Below the pieces are notes generated by a model. That model saw only the letters and a program-made list of their open reading frames with translations, was not told the DNA's origin and searched no databases. From assembly GCA_963734395.1 (NCBI GenBank), contig CAVTGY010000002.1, positions 992,001-1,056,000 on the forward strand: 64,000 nucleotides of DNA. The letters are read 5' to 3'. Made by a program: the position numbers and the translations under genes. Positions 17,520 through 27,697 of the stretch are shown here, piece by piece. Source of the stretch: Bog-756 sp963734395 (GTDB lineage: Bacteria; Actinomycetota; Acidimicrobiia; Acidimicrobiales; RAAP-2). Numbering within the stretch: position 1 is the stretch's first letter; each line of letters starts with the position of its first letter.

Positions 17520-18298
17520 CAATCGCCGCCCACCGGCGACAAATCGTCATAGCGCTGGTGGACGTACGGGCGGATCCATTCGCCGGGCACGGTTCCGTGG
17601 ATCTCGCCCCTCTGGATGCTGCTGCGATCGGCCAGGGTGATGCTCAGCACCTCGCGCACCGGGAGGTCGACCACCGGGTCGAACCTGGACTCAGTCAAGG
17701 TGATATCCCCGGTGACCTCTTCGATCTTCCGGGTCTGCTCGGTGCGGTGGCAGTAGACCAGGGCGGGATCACTGTCGAAGCCCTTGCCATCGGGCGACGG
17801 GAGAAACTTGAAGTAGAAGTCGGTTCGGGTCTCGGTGTCGGGAAGCTCCAGTTGGCGGCCGATCCGACCCTCGACCCGGACGATCTCGGTTCCCATGCGG
17901 GCAAATGTGCCGGTGACCCGGTCGCCCTGGCGGACCAGATCGACCGCGCCCAGCTTCTTCGGCTCACCAAAGGTCTCACGCCCTCCGGTCACCGACTGCT
18001 CGGTGGTCATCGGCATGAGCAGGGCGTAGTACCCGTCGGTGCCCTCGTGGCGGGCCCGCACCGAAAAGCTTCCGGCGCCGAATGTGGGATAGCCGGTGAT
18101 GTCAACGGTGGCCACGGTGACCTTGACCAACGGATCGGCCGGGGGTTCGATCGGAGGTGGCAGTACGGCGGCGATCACCTCGGGGTCGGTGCGATAGATG
18201 GCGACCAGGGTGGTTGCCCACACGTCGACCGAAGTCGCCTCTACTTCGCGGTTGCGCAACTGCTGCTCGGATCGTGCTCCGTATCGGACGGTACCCAT
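17519..18298 (-). CDS. Acetoacetate decarboxylase-like protein
   Basis: An intact 259-residue ADC-superfamily protein beginning MGTVRYGARSEQQLRNREVE. The EPKK signature is present in GRETFGEPKKLGAVDLVRQG; the first or second Lys corresponds to the Schiff-base lysine of acetoacetate decarboxylase. A PGGAG-like turn, YPTFGAGSFSVRARHEG, and a C-terminal beta-rich half match the family. Known relatives catalyse decarboxylation, aldol or dehydration steps on beta-keto or pyruvyl substrates. It is second in the operon after amidohydrolase 18341-19567, with GAGGAGT before the ATG and a 1-bp overlap into the SDR. Confidence 0.82.
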   Translation of the reverse strand: MGTVRYGARSEQQLRNREVEATSVDVWATTLVAIYRTDPEVIAAVLPPPIEPPADPLVKVTVATVDITGYPTFGAGSFSVRARHEGTDGYYALLMPMTTEQSVTGGRETFGEPKKLGAVDLVRQGDRVTGTFARMGTEIVRVEGRIGRQLELPDTETRTDFYFKFLPSPDGKGFDSDPALVYCHRTEQTRKIEEVTGDITLTESRFDPVVDLPVREVLSITLADRSSIQRGEIHGTVPGEWIRPYVHQRYDDLSPVGGD

Positions 18299-18340
18299 GG
18301 GGACTCCTCGTGGTCGATGGTTGCGGACGGTGACGGATGG

Positions 18341-19567
18341 CTAGGAACTGACCCCGGCGAATGCCGGGCAACGCCCGGCGTCAGGGGGAATCTCGTCGGC
18401 CCCCAGTGGCACGCCGATTTGGTCGTGCGTAGGGCCGACCCGGGCGGCCACCTCGCCGAGACCGTCCAGATCGAAACCGAAGAGACGGGCCGCATTCCCG
18501 CCCAGCATTTCCTGGACCTCGACCGGATCGATTCCGGCGAAGGAGAGTCGGAGGGCCTCGGTGCTGAACGGATAGCTCGACTCCTTGTGGGGGTAGTCGC
18601 TTCCCCACATGATCTTGTCCACACCGACGGCATGGCGCATGGCCGCCTCCGCCGGGCGCATGAAGCTGGATCCGACGTGGCACTGCCGGGCCCAGTACTC
18701 GCTCGGCCGCAGCGACAGCTGGGAGACGACCGACAGTCCCCACTCGAGCTCCTGGGACCCGGTGGCGGTGTGCATCCGGTCGAAGAAGAAGTCGAGGGTA
18801 CCGAGCGTTTCGGGGATCCATGCGGTGCCCTGCTCGGTGAACACGAACTGGAGGTTGGGATGGCGCTCGAGGACTCCGGCGAAGAGGAGGTGCCAGAGGG
18901 ATCGGTGGGCCCACCAGGTGACCTCGAGCATAAACATCACCTTGTCGATATCGGCGTCCCCCAAGGCCGGCACCGCGCTGCCGCTGTGGTGGTTGACCGG
19001 AAGGCCGGCCACCTCGCACGCCCGCCAGAGCGGGTCATAGACCCTCGAATACAGCGGTTCGAGCCCCGACCCGGGAGGCGCGCCGGGGAGCAGGATGCCG
19101 GCGGTCATGCCCGCCTCGGCCGCCCACTCGACTTCGGCCACCGCCGCAGGGATGTCGTGCAGCATGATCTGGACGATGCCCAGGCGCCGCCCGGGGGCGG
19201 CGGCGCAGAAATCGGCGAGCCAACGGTTGTGGGCCCGCAGTCCGATCCAACGGAGCTCGAGGTCCCCCTCGCTGGCCCCGGGAATCTGGGCCTTGAGCGA
19301 CGGCTCGGGGTAGAAAGGGGGAATGGTGTTGGGGAAGATCACCTCGGCGACGATCCCGTCTGCTTCCAATTCCGACAGTCGCCGGTTGTGGTCCCAGTTA
19401 CGGTTGGCGTCCTCACCCATCAGGTCGTCGTAGGGCACCCGGTACAACCTGGCCCATTCGTCGAACTGAGGATGGAGCCGGCGGGGGAGATAGCCGCGGT
19501 AGTCGAGGAGGTCGGCGCCACCGTGGCAGTCGGCAGAAATGATGGTGTAGCGCCGGTCGCTGGTCAT
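18341..19567 (-). CDS. Amidohydrolase-2 family metal-dependent hydrolase/decarboxylase
   Basis: An intact protein of about 408 residues, first gene of the operon, N-terminus MTSDRRYTIISADCHGGADL. Family blocks are VAEVIFPNTIPPFYP, LPVNHHSGSA, HPNLQFVFTEQGTAWIP and IMWGSDYPHKESSYPFSTEA, with the metal-binding Asp. It is clearly paralogous to 15334-16605. The ATG at 19567 follows GGGGGAGGCGAGCGG, a good ribosome site. It is divergent from the TetR gene across 71 bp containing the palindrome at 19625-19639, so it is probably repressed by that regulator. The substrate is unknown. Confidence 0.85.
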   Translation of the reverse strand: MTSDRRYTIISADCHGGADLLDYRGYLPRRLHPQFDEWARLYRVPYDDLMGEDANRNWDHNRRLSELEADGIVAEVIFPNTIPPFYPEPSLKAQIPGASEGDLELRWIGLRAHNRWLADFCAAAPGRRLGIVQIMLHDIPAAVAEVEWAAEAGMTAGILLPGAPPGSGLEPLYSRVYDPLWRACEVAGLPVNHHSGSAVPALGDADIDKVMFMLEVTWWAHRSLWHLLFAGVLERHPNLQFVFTEQGTAWIPETLGTLDFFFDRMHTATGSQELEWGLSVVSQLSLRPSEYWARQCHVGSSFMRPAEAAMRHAVGVDKIMWGSDYPHKESSYPFSTEALRLSFAGIDPVEVQEMLGGNAARLFGFDLDGLGEVAARVGPTHDQIGVPLGADEIPPDAGRCPAFAGVSS

Positions 19568-19624
19568 CCGCTCGCCTCCCCCGGGGCTCTGTGCACCGAT
19601 CCGCACCCTGCGGGACCTGATGTC

Positions 19625-19639
19625 TGTAACATCGTTACA
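19625..19639. promoter_or_regulatory. Palindromic operator at tetR start
   Basis: TGTAAC-ATC-GTTACA is a perfect 15-bp inverted repeat between the catabolic operon and the divergent TetR gene. Its last base is the A of the tetR ATG. TGTAAC also sits where a -10 box for a leaderless tetR transcript would lie. Position and symmetry suggest autorepression and control of the operon. Confidence 0.65.
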
Positions 19640-20283
19640 TGACGGTACGGCGAGGTCAAGCAGAGTCGACGCCTCCCGGCGCCACGCTCTCACGCGACCA
19701 GGTGATCGACGCCGGCATCCTGATGCTGGAGAGCGAAGGGTTCGAACGGCTCACCATCCGGGGGCTGGCCGCCAAGTTGGGAGTGGCCGCCACCTCCATC
19801 TACTGGCACGTCGGCGACAAGCAGGCGCTGCTCGACGCGCTTGCCGAACGGGTCATCGCCGAGCTGGCCGAGGTGTCGGTGCGCGGTCGGGACGGCCAAG
19901 CCAGGATCATCTCGATCGCCAGCTCGCTTCGGAAGACGCTCCTCGAACGCGCCGAGCTGGTGGCCTTGGTCCATCGCCAGGGTCGCACCGCAGCACTGTT
20001 CCTTCCGGCTCGCCGTTTGCTGGTCAAGGAGCTGGCGGCCGCCGGTGTCGACGGTCCGGCAGCGCCGTTGGCCGTCCAAGCCGTTCTCAACCTGGTCATC
20101 GGCTCGGTGCTCCTGGATCGTCAGATCGAACGACAGCCGGCGCAGCGCCCCGATCCCGAAGAGCGCCTGTCGACCGGGGAAGACCAGTCGGAACTGCCCG
20201 GTCATCCCCCGGAGCCCATCGACGAGGAAGAGCTGTTCCGCTACACCCTGGCCGCCCTGGTGGGGACCGTCATCACCAGGTGA
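19639..20283 (+). CDS. TetR-family transcriptional regulator
   Basis: An intact 214-residue regulator. The N-terminal helix-turn-helix spans ILMLESEGFERLTIRGLAAK followed by LGVAATSIYWHVGDKQALLD, typical of TetR_N with the W-H-x-G-(D/N)-K recognition end. The C-terminal ligand domain resembles the TetR_C (tetracycline-repressor type) helices, ending DEEELFRYTLAALVGTVITR. It begins at ATG 19639 inside a perfect palindrome and is divergent from the four-gene operon, so it is the likely local repressor. No ribosome site is seen before the ATG; the transcript may be leaderless. Confidence 0.88.
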   Translation: MTVRRGQAESTPPGATLSRDQVIDAGILMLESEGFERLTIRGLAAKLGVAATSIYWHVGDKQALLDALAERVIAELAEVSVRGRDGQARIISIASSLRKTLLERAELVALVHRQGRTAALFLPARRLLVKELAAAGVDGPAAPLAVQAVLNLVIGSVLLDRQIERQPAQRPDPEERLSTGEDQSELPGHPPEPIDEEELFRYTLAALVGTVITR

Positions 20284-20347
20284 CAACGGGCCGGCTCTGC
20301 CGGCACCCGACATCAAGTCTCGGCCCGAATTGGTCGATGACCTCGTA

Positions 20348-22323
20348 GTGAACGGCGGAAAGGGCGAGGTCAGCGACGACGTCCGCTTGGCGTGTCTCGA
20401 TCAGGTCAACCGATCGACGCGCCGCGGAGTGGTCTTCACCCCGGTGGCCGCCGGAATGCTGGTGGTCATCTTCGGCAGCGCCGTACCGGTCTCGATGATG
20501 ATCGCGTGGGCGGCGACCGCCACCGTGGTAAACGGGAGCGCCGGGTTGATGCGCCGCGGTCTATCTGAGACGTAGGCGTCGCGGTGATCCGGTCGGCCGG
20601 TGGAGGATCGGTCCGATCATGGCGGCGCTGGGAGGTCTTGCCTGGGCGTCCCTGCCCCTTGTTCACCTTCCCCTCCACCAACCACTTCGAACTTCGGGCG
20701 ATCTACATCATCTTCTTGTGCGCCATTTCGGCGGCCAACGCGGTGGGCGCGGCGGCCTGCCGGTCCTACTTTCTCTCATTCCAACTAGCCGTTCTTGTGC
20801 CCATCGACGCAGTCTGCCTTCTGGCCGCCGACCGTCCCACCCAATTGATGGGCCTGGTAATGCCGGTGTACCTGGTGGTGATGATCGTGGTCCACAACGA
20901 GGTGCACGCGCTGGTCATGAGCGAGCTCCGGTTGAGGGAGAGCAATGCGGAAGCCAATCTGCAGCTGCGGACACTCAACACACAGCTCGGTGAGATCGCG
21001 CTCCGAGACGATCTCACCGGCGCGGCGAACCGGGTCGCGTTCGTGGATGCGTTGGGCCAGGCCTCCGCCGAGGTGCGCCGCGGCGGCACCACGATAGGAG
21101 TGGTGTTTCTCGACCTCGACAGGTTCAAGGTGGTCAACGATTCACTCGGTCACCTTGCCGGCGACGAACTGCTGGCACAGGTCGCCGACCGGATCCGCGA
21201 CGTCCTACGGGATGGTGACCTCTTGTCGAGACTGGGCGGCGACGAATTCACCGTGCTCCTGCGGGGGATCACCGGCAGGGCGGAGGCCCTCGACGCGGCC
21301 CATCGCATCCACAAGACCTTCGAGATGCCGTTCACCTTGTCCGATCGGAAGATCCTGGTCAGCGCCAGCGTGGGTGTGACCGTGACCGACGCCGCGGACG
21401 TCGGTCCACAGGACCTGCTTCGCCAGGCGGATATGGCGCAGTACCACGCCAAGGAGAACGGGAGGAACCGAGTCGAGCTGTTCGTCCCCGCCCTCCATCC
21501 GATCTCCCGTCGACGCCTCGACCACGAAGAGGAACTCAGGCACGCTCTTGCCGTGGGCCAGATCGTCGCCCATTTCCAGCCGCAGGTTGACCTGAGCAAC
21601 GGTCGAATTGTGGGAGCGGAGGCGCTGGCCCGTTGGAATCATCCCCGCCGCGGCGTGCTCGCCGCCGCCGAGTTCGTTCCTCTGGCAGAGGAGTCCGATC
21701 TGATCCTCGAGTTGGATGCCGCGGTGCGACGCTCTGCCATCGAGGCCCGTATGGCTCTCGCACGAGCCGGGTGTGATCGCCACTTTCGCATCTGGTGCAA
21801 CGTCTCGGCCCATCAGCTCACGGCGGTGGATCCGCTGGCCGGCTTTGTGGATGAACTCGAACAGGCGGGTTGCGAGCCGGGGGGCATCGGGATCGAGCTC
21901 ACCGAAACCGCGGTCATGGCCCATCTCGAGGACGCGGCGCGCCACATCAGCGCGGCCCGCGAGCTTGCCGTCCGGGTGGCGCTCGACGACTTCGGGACCG
22001 GGCACTCGTCACTGACGCTCCTCCGCTCGATGATCGTGGACGAGCTCAAGGTGGACAGGAGCTTCGTTTCCGATGTCGTCCACGACAACCGCGACATGGC
22101 AATTGTCCGTGCCATGACCTCCCTGGGCAGGGACCTCGGCCTGTTGGTGGTGGCCGAGGGCGTCGAGACACTGGCTCAGGCCGCCCGGCTCGCCGACCTC
22201 CGATGTGACCGTGCCCAGGGTTTCCTGTGGTCACCGGCGGTGCCGCTGGGAGAGTTCCGGACGCTGATGCGATCGACCTTTCCGGTCCGGGCGGAATCCC
22301 TCAGCGTGCCCGCAGCCGGCTAG
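20348..22323 (+). CDS. Membrane GGDEF-EAL protein (one frameshift)
   Basis: Roughly 658 residues. An N-terminal membrane region begins after a GTG near 20348 (VFTPVAAGMLVVIFGSAVPV, then a frame change at about 20565-20640, then AIYIIFLCAISAANAVGAAA and three further helices). GGDEF follows with RDGDLLSRLGGDEFTVLL, giving both an intact active site and the RxxD I-site. The EAL domain has GAEALARWNHP, ELTETAVMAHLED, DDFGTGHSSLTLLRSM and DELKVDRSFV, so the catalytic acidic residues look intact. It may make and/or degrade c-di-GMP. The start is uncertain. Confidence 0.82.
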
Positions 22324-22386
22324 TGATGTTCAGCAGGGGTCATGCCGCGGTCGGGAATGCCCCCGGCCACCCACGCTGCGCTCCGG

Positions 22387-24682
22387 TCAGTCCGGCATCT
22401 GGGCAGCCACCGAGGCAAACGGCTTCTGGTCGGTTCCGGCGTCGTCCTCTTCGTCCACCGGGTGCTCGGGGAGATCGACGTCGACTTCGACTCCCAGGGT
22501 CGGCACGATCCTGTCGAGCCAACCTGGTATGTACCAGTTGGCCCGTCCGAGCAACTCCATCACCGATGGGACAAGTACCAGCCGCACCAGGCTGGCGTCG
22601 ATGAAAATGGACACCGCCAGCCCGAGTCCGAAGACCTTGAGCACACGGAGCGGGTCACCGATCACGAACGAACCGAAGACGCAGATCATGATCGCCGCCG
22701 CAGCCGTGATGACCCTGGCCGGTCTTGGCCAGGCCGTCGGCCACCGCGACGTGAGTTGTCCCCGGTGCTTTCGCCACTCCTCTCGTATGCGGCTCAGGAG
22801 GAAGACCTCGTAGTCCATCGAGAGCCCGAAGAGAATGGTGAACATCATCAGTGGTATCCACGGATCGATCGGGCCGGTCTGGCCGATGCCGATGATCGAA
22901 CCTCCCCAGCCCCACTGGAAGACGGCGACGATCACCCCGTATGCGGCCCCAACCGAGAGGAGGTTCATCACGGCCGCCTTTACCGGGATGACCACCGAAC
23001 GGAACACCGCCATCAACAGCAAGAAGGCGAGCACGACCACCGCCCCGATGACCCAATACAGACGGTGTGCCAGGTAGGTCGAGGCGTCGACGCTCCCGGC
23101 CGTTTCTCCTCCGACCAGCACCCGTAGCCCGGTGCCTGCGGTGACCGCGGGGATGACGGTCGTCCGCAACTGGTGACCAGTTGGGCGGTCTGGGCGGCCT
23201 GTGGAGACGAGGTCGGATAGGCGATGATCACTGCGGCGCTGTGGTCGGCATTGACCTCGACCGGTGCGGCGAAGGCGATGCCGGGAGTCGATCGCAATGC
23301 GGCATCCACCCTGTTGATGGTGGCGATGTCGCCCGGTCGACGACAGGGGACTGGCCACCACCAGCGGGCCGTTGAATCCGGGGCCGAATCCGGTGGCCAG
23401 CAGATCGTAGGCCTGGCGGGTGGTCAGTGAGGTCGGGTCGTTTCCGGCGTCGGTGAAGGCCAGTCGCATGGAGAACAGCGGGATGGCCAGGGTCATCAGG
23501 ATCAACAGGGCGAGGCCCCCGACACCCACGCCCGCCGCTGGATCATCCGGCTCCAGCGAAACCAGAAGCTGTCCGGGCTCGGAGCTGGCTCCCGGTCTGG
23601 AGAAGCCTCGGCACGTGCATGCGGTCGATGGCCCGCCCGGCGTAGCCGAGCATGGCCGGAAGGAGGGTGAGCGCCGCGGCCATCACCAACAGGACGGCGG
23701 CGATCGTCCCGACGGCCAGCCCCTGGAGGAACGGGAGCTGAAGGACGAAGAGACCGACCAGCGAGATGACCACGATGGTGCCGGCGAAGAGCACCGACTC
23801 GACCCGAGGTGGCAAGCGACGTGATCACCGCCTCCCGGGGATGGCGACCCTCGAACAGACCCTGGCGGTAGCGGGTGACGATGAACAGCGCGTAGTCGAT
23901 GCCCACCCCCAGCCCGATCATGGCCAACATCTCGGGCGCGAAGATCGGGATGTTGAGCAGATGGCTGAGGAGATCCTCGAGGGCGAATCCGATGGCGATT
24001 CCGAACAGCGCGGTCATGATCGGAAGTCCCATGGCCACCACCGAGCCGAAGGCGATCAGCATGATCACCATGGCCGCCAGAATGCCGGCGCCCTCGCTCG
24101 GGCCCGGAGCGGCGGTGATGACCTTTCCGATGGGACCGCCTCCGAGCGCGACCCGGTAGCCGGTCGATCGAACGACTCGGCTACGTCGATGACCTTGGAG
24201 ACCGCCGCATTGGGAATCGTGGACCGCGCTCTCATCGAACTGAACCACGGCGAAGGCGATCCGTTGGCTGCCGGCGATCTGATGGACGGTGGGATCGAAT
24301 GGGCTGCGCACGCCGGTGACGTGCGGGAGGGACGAAAGCCGGGCAACCAGCGCGCGGTGGTCGCCCGATTGGCCGGCGTCTGGATGGGTTCGGTGGTGGC
24401 GATCACCACATCGGCGTTGGTGCCGGCGGTCTGCGGGAAGCGGGCGGCGAGGAGGTTCTGCACTTGCTGGGACGCCGAATTGCCGGAATCGAACGATTCC
24501 TGGAACCGACTGCCCATGGATTGGCCAACTACGGTGATCACGATGATGGCGGCAATCCAGAGGAGCAGGACCCGTCGGCGATGGTCGTAGCACCAACCGG
24601 CGAGCCGTCCCAGGGCGGTGTGCTCGGCGGTGGGTCCGGGCGCCCGATCAGCGACCGAACCGGTCCTCGTATAATTCATCAC
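22387..24682 (-). CDS. MMPL/RND-superfamily transporter (many frameshifts)
   Basis: About 765 residues across at least seven frame changes (near 24340, 24170, 23825, 23540, 23370, 23165 and 22720-22760). The order is that of MMPL exporters: a first helix VLLLWIAAIIVITVVGQSMG, an extracytoplasmic loop, GAGILAAMVIMLIAFGSVVA, EMLAMIGLGVGIDYALFIVT followed by RYR, a second loop, YWVIGAVVVLAFLLLMAVFR, and FGLSMDYEVFLLSRIREEW. The GxxxDY motifs of helices 4 and 10 (proton relay) are present in both halves. It probably exports lipids or hydrophobic compounds. The start is GTG 24682 or ATG 24679. It is divergent from a TetR gene with a palindrome at its start. Confidence 0.85.
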
Positions 24683-24688
24683 TGATGA
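24676..24688. promoter_or_regulatory. Palindromic operator between MMPL transporter and TetR genes
   Basis: TCATCA-C-TGATGA is a perfect 13-bp inverted repeat that covers the transporter start codon and precedes the divergent TetR gene. The arrangement matches TetR-controlled exporters. Upstream, CGTATAAT may be a -10 for the TetR gene. Confidence 0.55.
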
Positions 24689-24754
24689 GTTCTATCACAC
24701 CTGCCCACCGGGATGGAATTCCCTTTCTGGCCGACTTCTCGTCCGACGCCTCCG

Positions 24755-25387
24755 ATGAGCGTGGGTCGTGGTCGCAGGCCCGGCAATGTCGATACTCGGG
24801 CCCAGATCGTTCGGGCCGCCGCCGCGGTGTTCGCCGAGGACGGTTACGGCGGGGTGAGCATGCGGGCGGTGGCCCGTCGGGCCGGGGTGGACCCTGCGCT
24901 CGTCCACCATTACTTCGCCGACAAGGCGGCGCTGTTCGTCGAGACCATGGACCTCCCGATCGATCCGAAGACGATCAAGGACGAAGTCGACGCGGCAGGA
25001 TTCAGCGGTGAGCGATTGGTCGATCGATTCCTTGCCCAGTGGGAACAGGAGGCGCAGCCCGGATCGGCCTTCGTCAATCTGGTGCAGGCCATGGTCGCAT
25101 CTCCCGAGGTCGCCGAAAACGTGCGCCAGTTCATCGCCGAGCGGATCACGTTGCAGGGTGCGCCCGGCGACAGTGAAGAGACGCTCCTGCGCCGGCGGTC
25201 GCTGGTGTCGGCACAATTGCTCGGAATCGCCTGGACCCGCTATGTCATGCGCATGGAGCCGCTGGCGTCGGCCACCCGCACCCAGGTGGCCCGTTGGACC
25301 GGCCCCTCCGTCGACCGCTACGCGACGGGGAGCTCGATGAGTGAGCGTGGTCCACTGAATGGGGCCTACCGCAAAGTGAGCGGCTGA
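24755..25387 (+). CDS. TetR-family transcriptional regulator
   Basis: About 210 residues, N-terminus MSVGRGRRPGNVDTRAQIVR. The helix-turn-helix reads VFAEDGYGGVSMRAVARRAG then VDPALVHHYFADKAALFVET, with the H-x-Y/F-F-x-x-K-x-x-L signature. The C-terminal domain (RLVDRFLAQWEQE, VNLVQAMVASPEVAENVRQF) fits TetR_C of the AcrR-like type. An earlier ATG at 24713 is in frame, but 24755 fits the usual N-terminus. It probably represses the divergent MMPL exporter. The stop codon overlaps the 3' end of the antisense tRNA-Gly by nine bases. Confidence 0.85.
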   Translation: MSVGRGRRPGNVDTRAQIVRAAAAVFAEDGYGGVSMRAVARRAGVDPALVHHYFADKAALFVETMDLPIDPKTIKDEVDAAGFSGERLVDRFLAQWEQEAQPGSAFVNLVQAMVASPEVAENVRQFIAERITLQGAPGDSEETLLRRRSLVSAQLLGIAWTRYVMRMEPLASATRTQVARWTGPSVDRYATGSSMSERGPLNGAYRKVSG

Positions 25388-25449
25388 AGGGGATCGAACC
25401 CTCGTCATCTGCTTGGAAGGCAGAGGCTCTACCATTGAGCTACAGCCGC
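25379..25449 (-). tRNA. tRNA-Gly (anticodon TCC)
   Basis: Acceptor arms GCGGCTG and CAGCCGC pair fully. The anticodon stem TCTGC/GCAGA encloses the loop CTTCCAA, giving anticodon TCC. The T arm is AGGGTTCGATCCCCT. It is 71 nt without encoded CCA, normal for tRNA-Gly. It is convergent with the TetR gene. Confidence 0.95.
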
Positions 25450-25494
25450 GGGCGGTGGGACCTCCAAGGGAGCCCACCGGGCAGAAGCTACAGG

Positions 25495-26158
25495 CTATCC
25501 CGGTGGCCAGAGGGGCTGGTCCACGGCAAAGCCCACCGGCGAGCCCCACCGATTTCGGTAGGAGACCTCGTGGACCGGGCGACGGGGCGCGACTCCCCAC
25601 TTCCCCGTCGGGTAGCCGAAGCTCACACAACAGGCCATCACCCAGTGCTGGTCGCCGGGGACGCCGAGAATGTCGAAGACTCTCTTCGGGGTGGAAGACA
25701 CCGAGCACAACGGTCAGTGAGCTCCCCACCCCTTCGGCCCTCGCCGCCAGCTGAGCGCTCCAGACGGCGGGGAAGATCGAGCCACCGGTCGGATCGGCCT
25801 GGACGAAGGCGAATAGAAACAGCGGCACCTGTTCGAAGTGATCGGCCAGCCATTGCGCCGAACGCTGCACCTTGAGCATCTCGATGCTTTCGGCAGTACC
25901 GGGATCTGCCGCTGCTGCTGCCAATCGGTCGGCGTAGATGGTCGCCCACAGCTGTTCGATCGAGTGACGGTAGAGGGGTCCGATCCTGGAGATGGTGTCG
26001 GGATCATCGACGAGCAGGAATCGCCAGTTCTGGGCGTTGCCGCCGGTGGGCGCCCTGATCGCCGCGTCGAGGATCTTCGCCTGCACGTCGAGCGGAACGG
26101 GATCGGACCGGACTCTGCGCATGGCCCGGGTGGTGTAGAGCGCCTCGCTGATGTCCAC
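25495..26158 (-). CDS. Nitroreductase-family protein (one frameshift)
   Basis: FMN-dependent nitroreductase fold of about 221 residues, start GTG 26158 (VDISEALYTTRAMRRVRSDP) with AGGGGAGG upstream. Characteristic parts are the R-S/R-x-R N-terminal FMN contact, AAIRAPTGGNAQNWRFLLVD (AxxAPSxxNxQPW-like motif) and AQLAARAEGVGSSLTVVLGV. A frame change near 25700 leads to FDILGVPGDQHWVMACCVSF and GYPTGKWG near the C-terminus. It reduces nitro compounds, quinones or flavin substrates. It is divergent from the RNA methyltransferase and ends 45 bp from the tRNA. Confidence 0.82.
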
Positions 26159-26309
26159 GGATAGCCTCCCCTGTGTGGTCCCGTCCCGTCCTGCGGCTGC
26201 TCTGGCACCGTCACCGTATCCTCGATTGTCACGTCGAGGCGACCAAGAGGATGCGCCGGTGACCGGTGGACAGGCAGAGTCATCAGCCAGGAGTGCTAAG
26301 ACCACAACC

Positions 26310-27643
26310 ATGAACCCCGGGCCCATCCCGCACCGCGGGAGGCGTCGACCATCGACGGGGCCGATCGCGCATCACGATCCGGCCCGGCCCTTGCGGTCGG
26401 GGCTACGCATCGAGGTGGTCGCCGGAACTGTGGCCGCCGGTGGTGGGTGCGTCGCCCGGGCCGCCGACGGTCGTGTGGTGTTCGTCCGACATGCGCTGCC
26501 GGGCGAACGGGTGGTGGCCGAGGTGACCGCGGTGACCACCTCCTTCCTCCGGGCCGATGCAGTGGAGGTGATCGACGGTGTCGGCCGACCGGACGGTGCC
26601 TCCCTGTCCCCACGCCGGTCCCGGTCGGTGCGGCGGCTGCGATTGGCAGCACATCTCGATCCCCGCCCAGCGACGATTGAAGGCCGACCTGGTTGCCGAG
26701 CAGCTCCGCAGGGTGGCCGGCATCCAGCGTCGGGTGGAGGTCGAAGCGCCGGCTGGCGCCGCCGATGGACTGGGTTGGAGGACCCGGGTGAAATTCGCCG
26801 TCGATCGTTCGGGGAGAATCGGGTTGTACCGGCACCGGTCCCATGACATCGAGCCGGTCGATCAGTGCCCGATCGTCACGCGCCGAGGTGGATCGGGTCG
26901 GGGTGGGAGGGTTGTTGTGGAAGGGCGCCCACCATGTCGAGGTCACGGCATCGGCTCACGGTGGCAAACCGGTGGTCGCAGTGGAGACCGGGCGTGATCG
27001 ACTCGCCGGCCGGCCACCGGTCGACGCCGGCCTGGTAGTCGATGGGCACACGGTGCGTCGCCCCGATCGTTCCCGTTTCAACGTGCTGGGCCGGAGTTTC
27101 GAGGTCTCTGCCGGTGTCTTCTGGCAGGTCCACCCGTCGGCCGCCACCCTGCTCACCGAGGTGGTCATCGAAGGCCTCGCTCCGCAAACGGGTGAGACGG
27201 TGGCCGATCTGTATGCCGGAGCCGGTCTGTTCACCGTGGCCCTGGCCGATGCCGTCGGCCCCGGGGGAAGGGTGGTGGCGGTGGAGCGAAGCAGTCGAGC
27301 CTGCGCGGATGCGGCACGTAATGCCGCCGGACTGAGCCAAGTGGAGATCGTACGATCGGCAGTCGACGCCGCCTCGGTGAAGCGACTCGTCGAGGGCGCG
27401 GACGTGGTGGTGCTCGACCCCGCTCGTCAGGGCGCCGGCGTGTCGGTGATGCGAGCACTGGCGTCGATCGATCCGATGCCTCGCACGATGGCCTACGTCT
27501 CGTGTGATCCGGCATCGTTCGCCCGGGATCTGCGAGTCCTGCTCGACGCACGGTGGACGATCCGCTCGCTTCGAGCATTCGATCTCTTTCCCATGACAGA
27601 GCACGTGGAATTGGTGGGGATCCTCGTCCCGCCCGGCGACTGA
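26310..27643 (+). CDS. TRAM-domain RNA m5U methyltransferase, RlmD/TrmA-like (frameshifts)
   Basis: An S-adenosylmethionine-dependent (uracil-5)-RNA methyltransferase of about 440 residues in three frames. The N-terminal TRAM domain reads IEVVAGTVAAGGGCVARAAD followed by VFVRHALPGERVVAEV. Next comes the cluster motif CPHAGPGRCGGCDWQHI (CxxxxxxxCGGC, a candidate [4Fe-4S] site), then the Rossmann core ETVADLYAGAGLFTVALADA. DPARQGAG replaces DPPRxG, and the catalytic Cys block is AYVSCDPASFARDL. Frame changes lie near 26600 and 26880. The target is tRNA or rRNA uridine. It is probably leaderless or weakly led; GGAG is 16 bases upstream of the ATG. Confidence 0.82.
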
Positions 27644-27697
27644 CCACGGCGGTCCCGCTGACCAGGAAGTTGTCGGCGGGACTGGTACTCTCGCCGG

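Noticed and set aside
17558..19642. A 694-codon plus-strand frame across the catabolic operon
   Set aside because: It is antisense to the clean ADC-like and amidohydrolase genes and shows only low-complexity Gly/Arg/Gln composition typical of a high-GC shadow frame.
25379..25449. Integrated element at the tRNA-Gly gene
   Set aside because: No integrase, no duplicated tRNA 3' end and no prophage genes are found nearby.
24695..26326. A 543-codon minus-strand frame running through tRNA-Gly
   Set aside because: Only its first part is the nitroreductase; the rest passes through the tRNA and antisense to the TetR gene.
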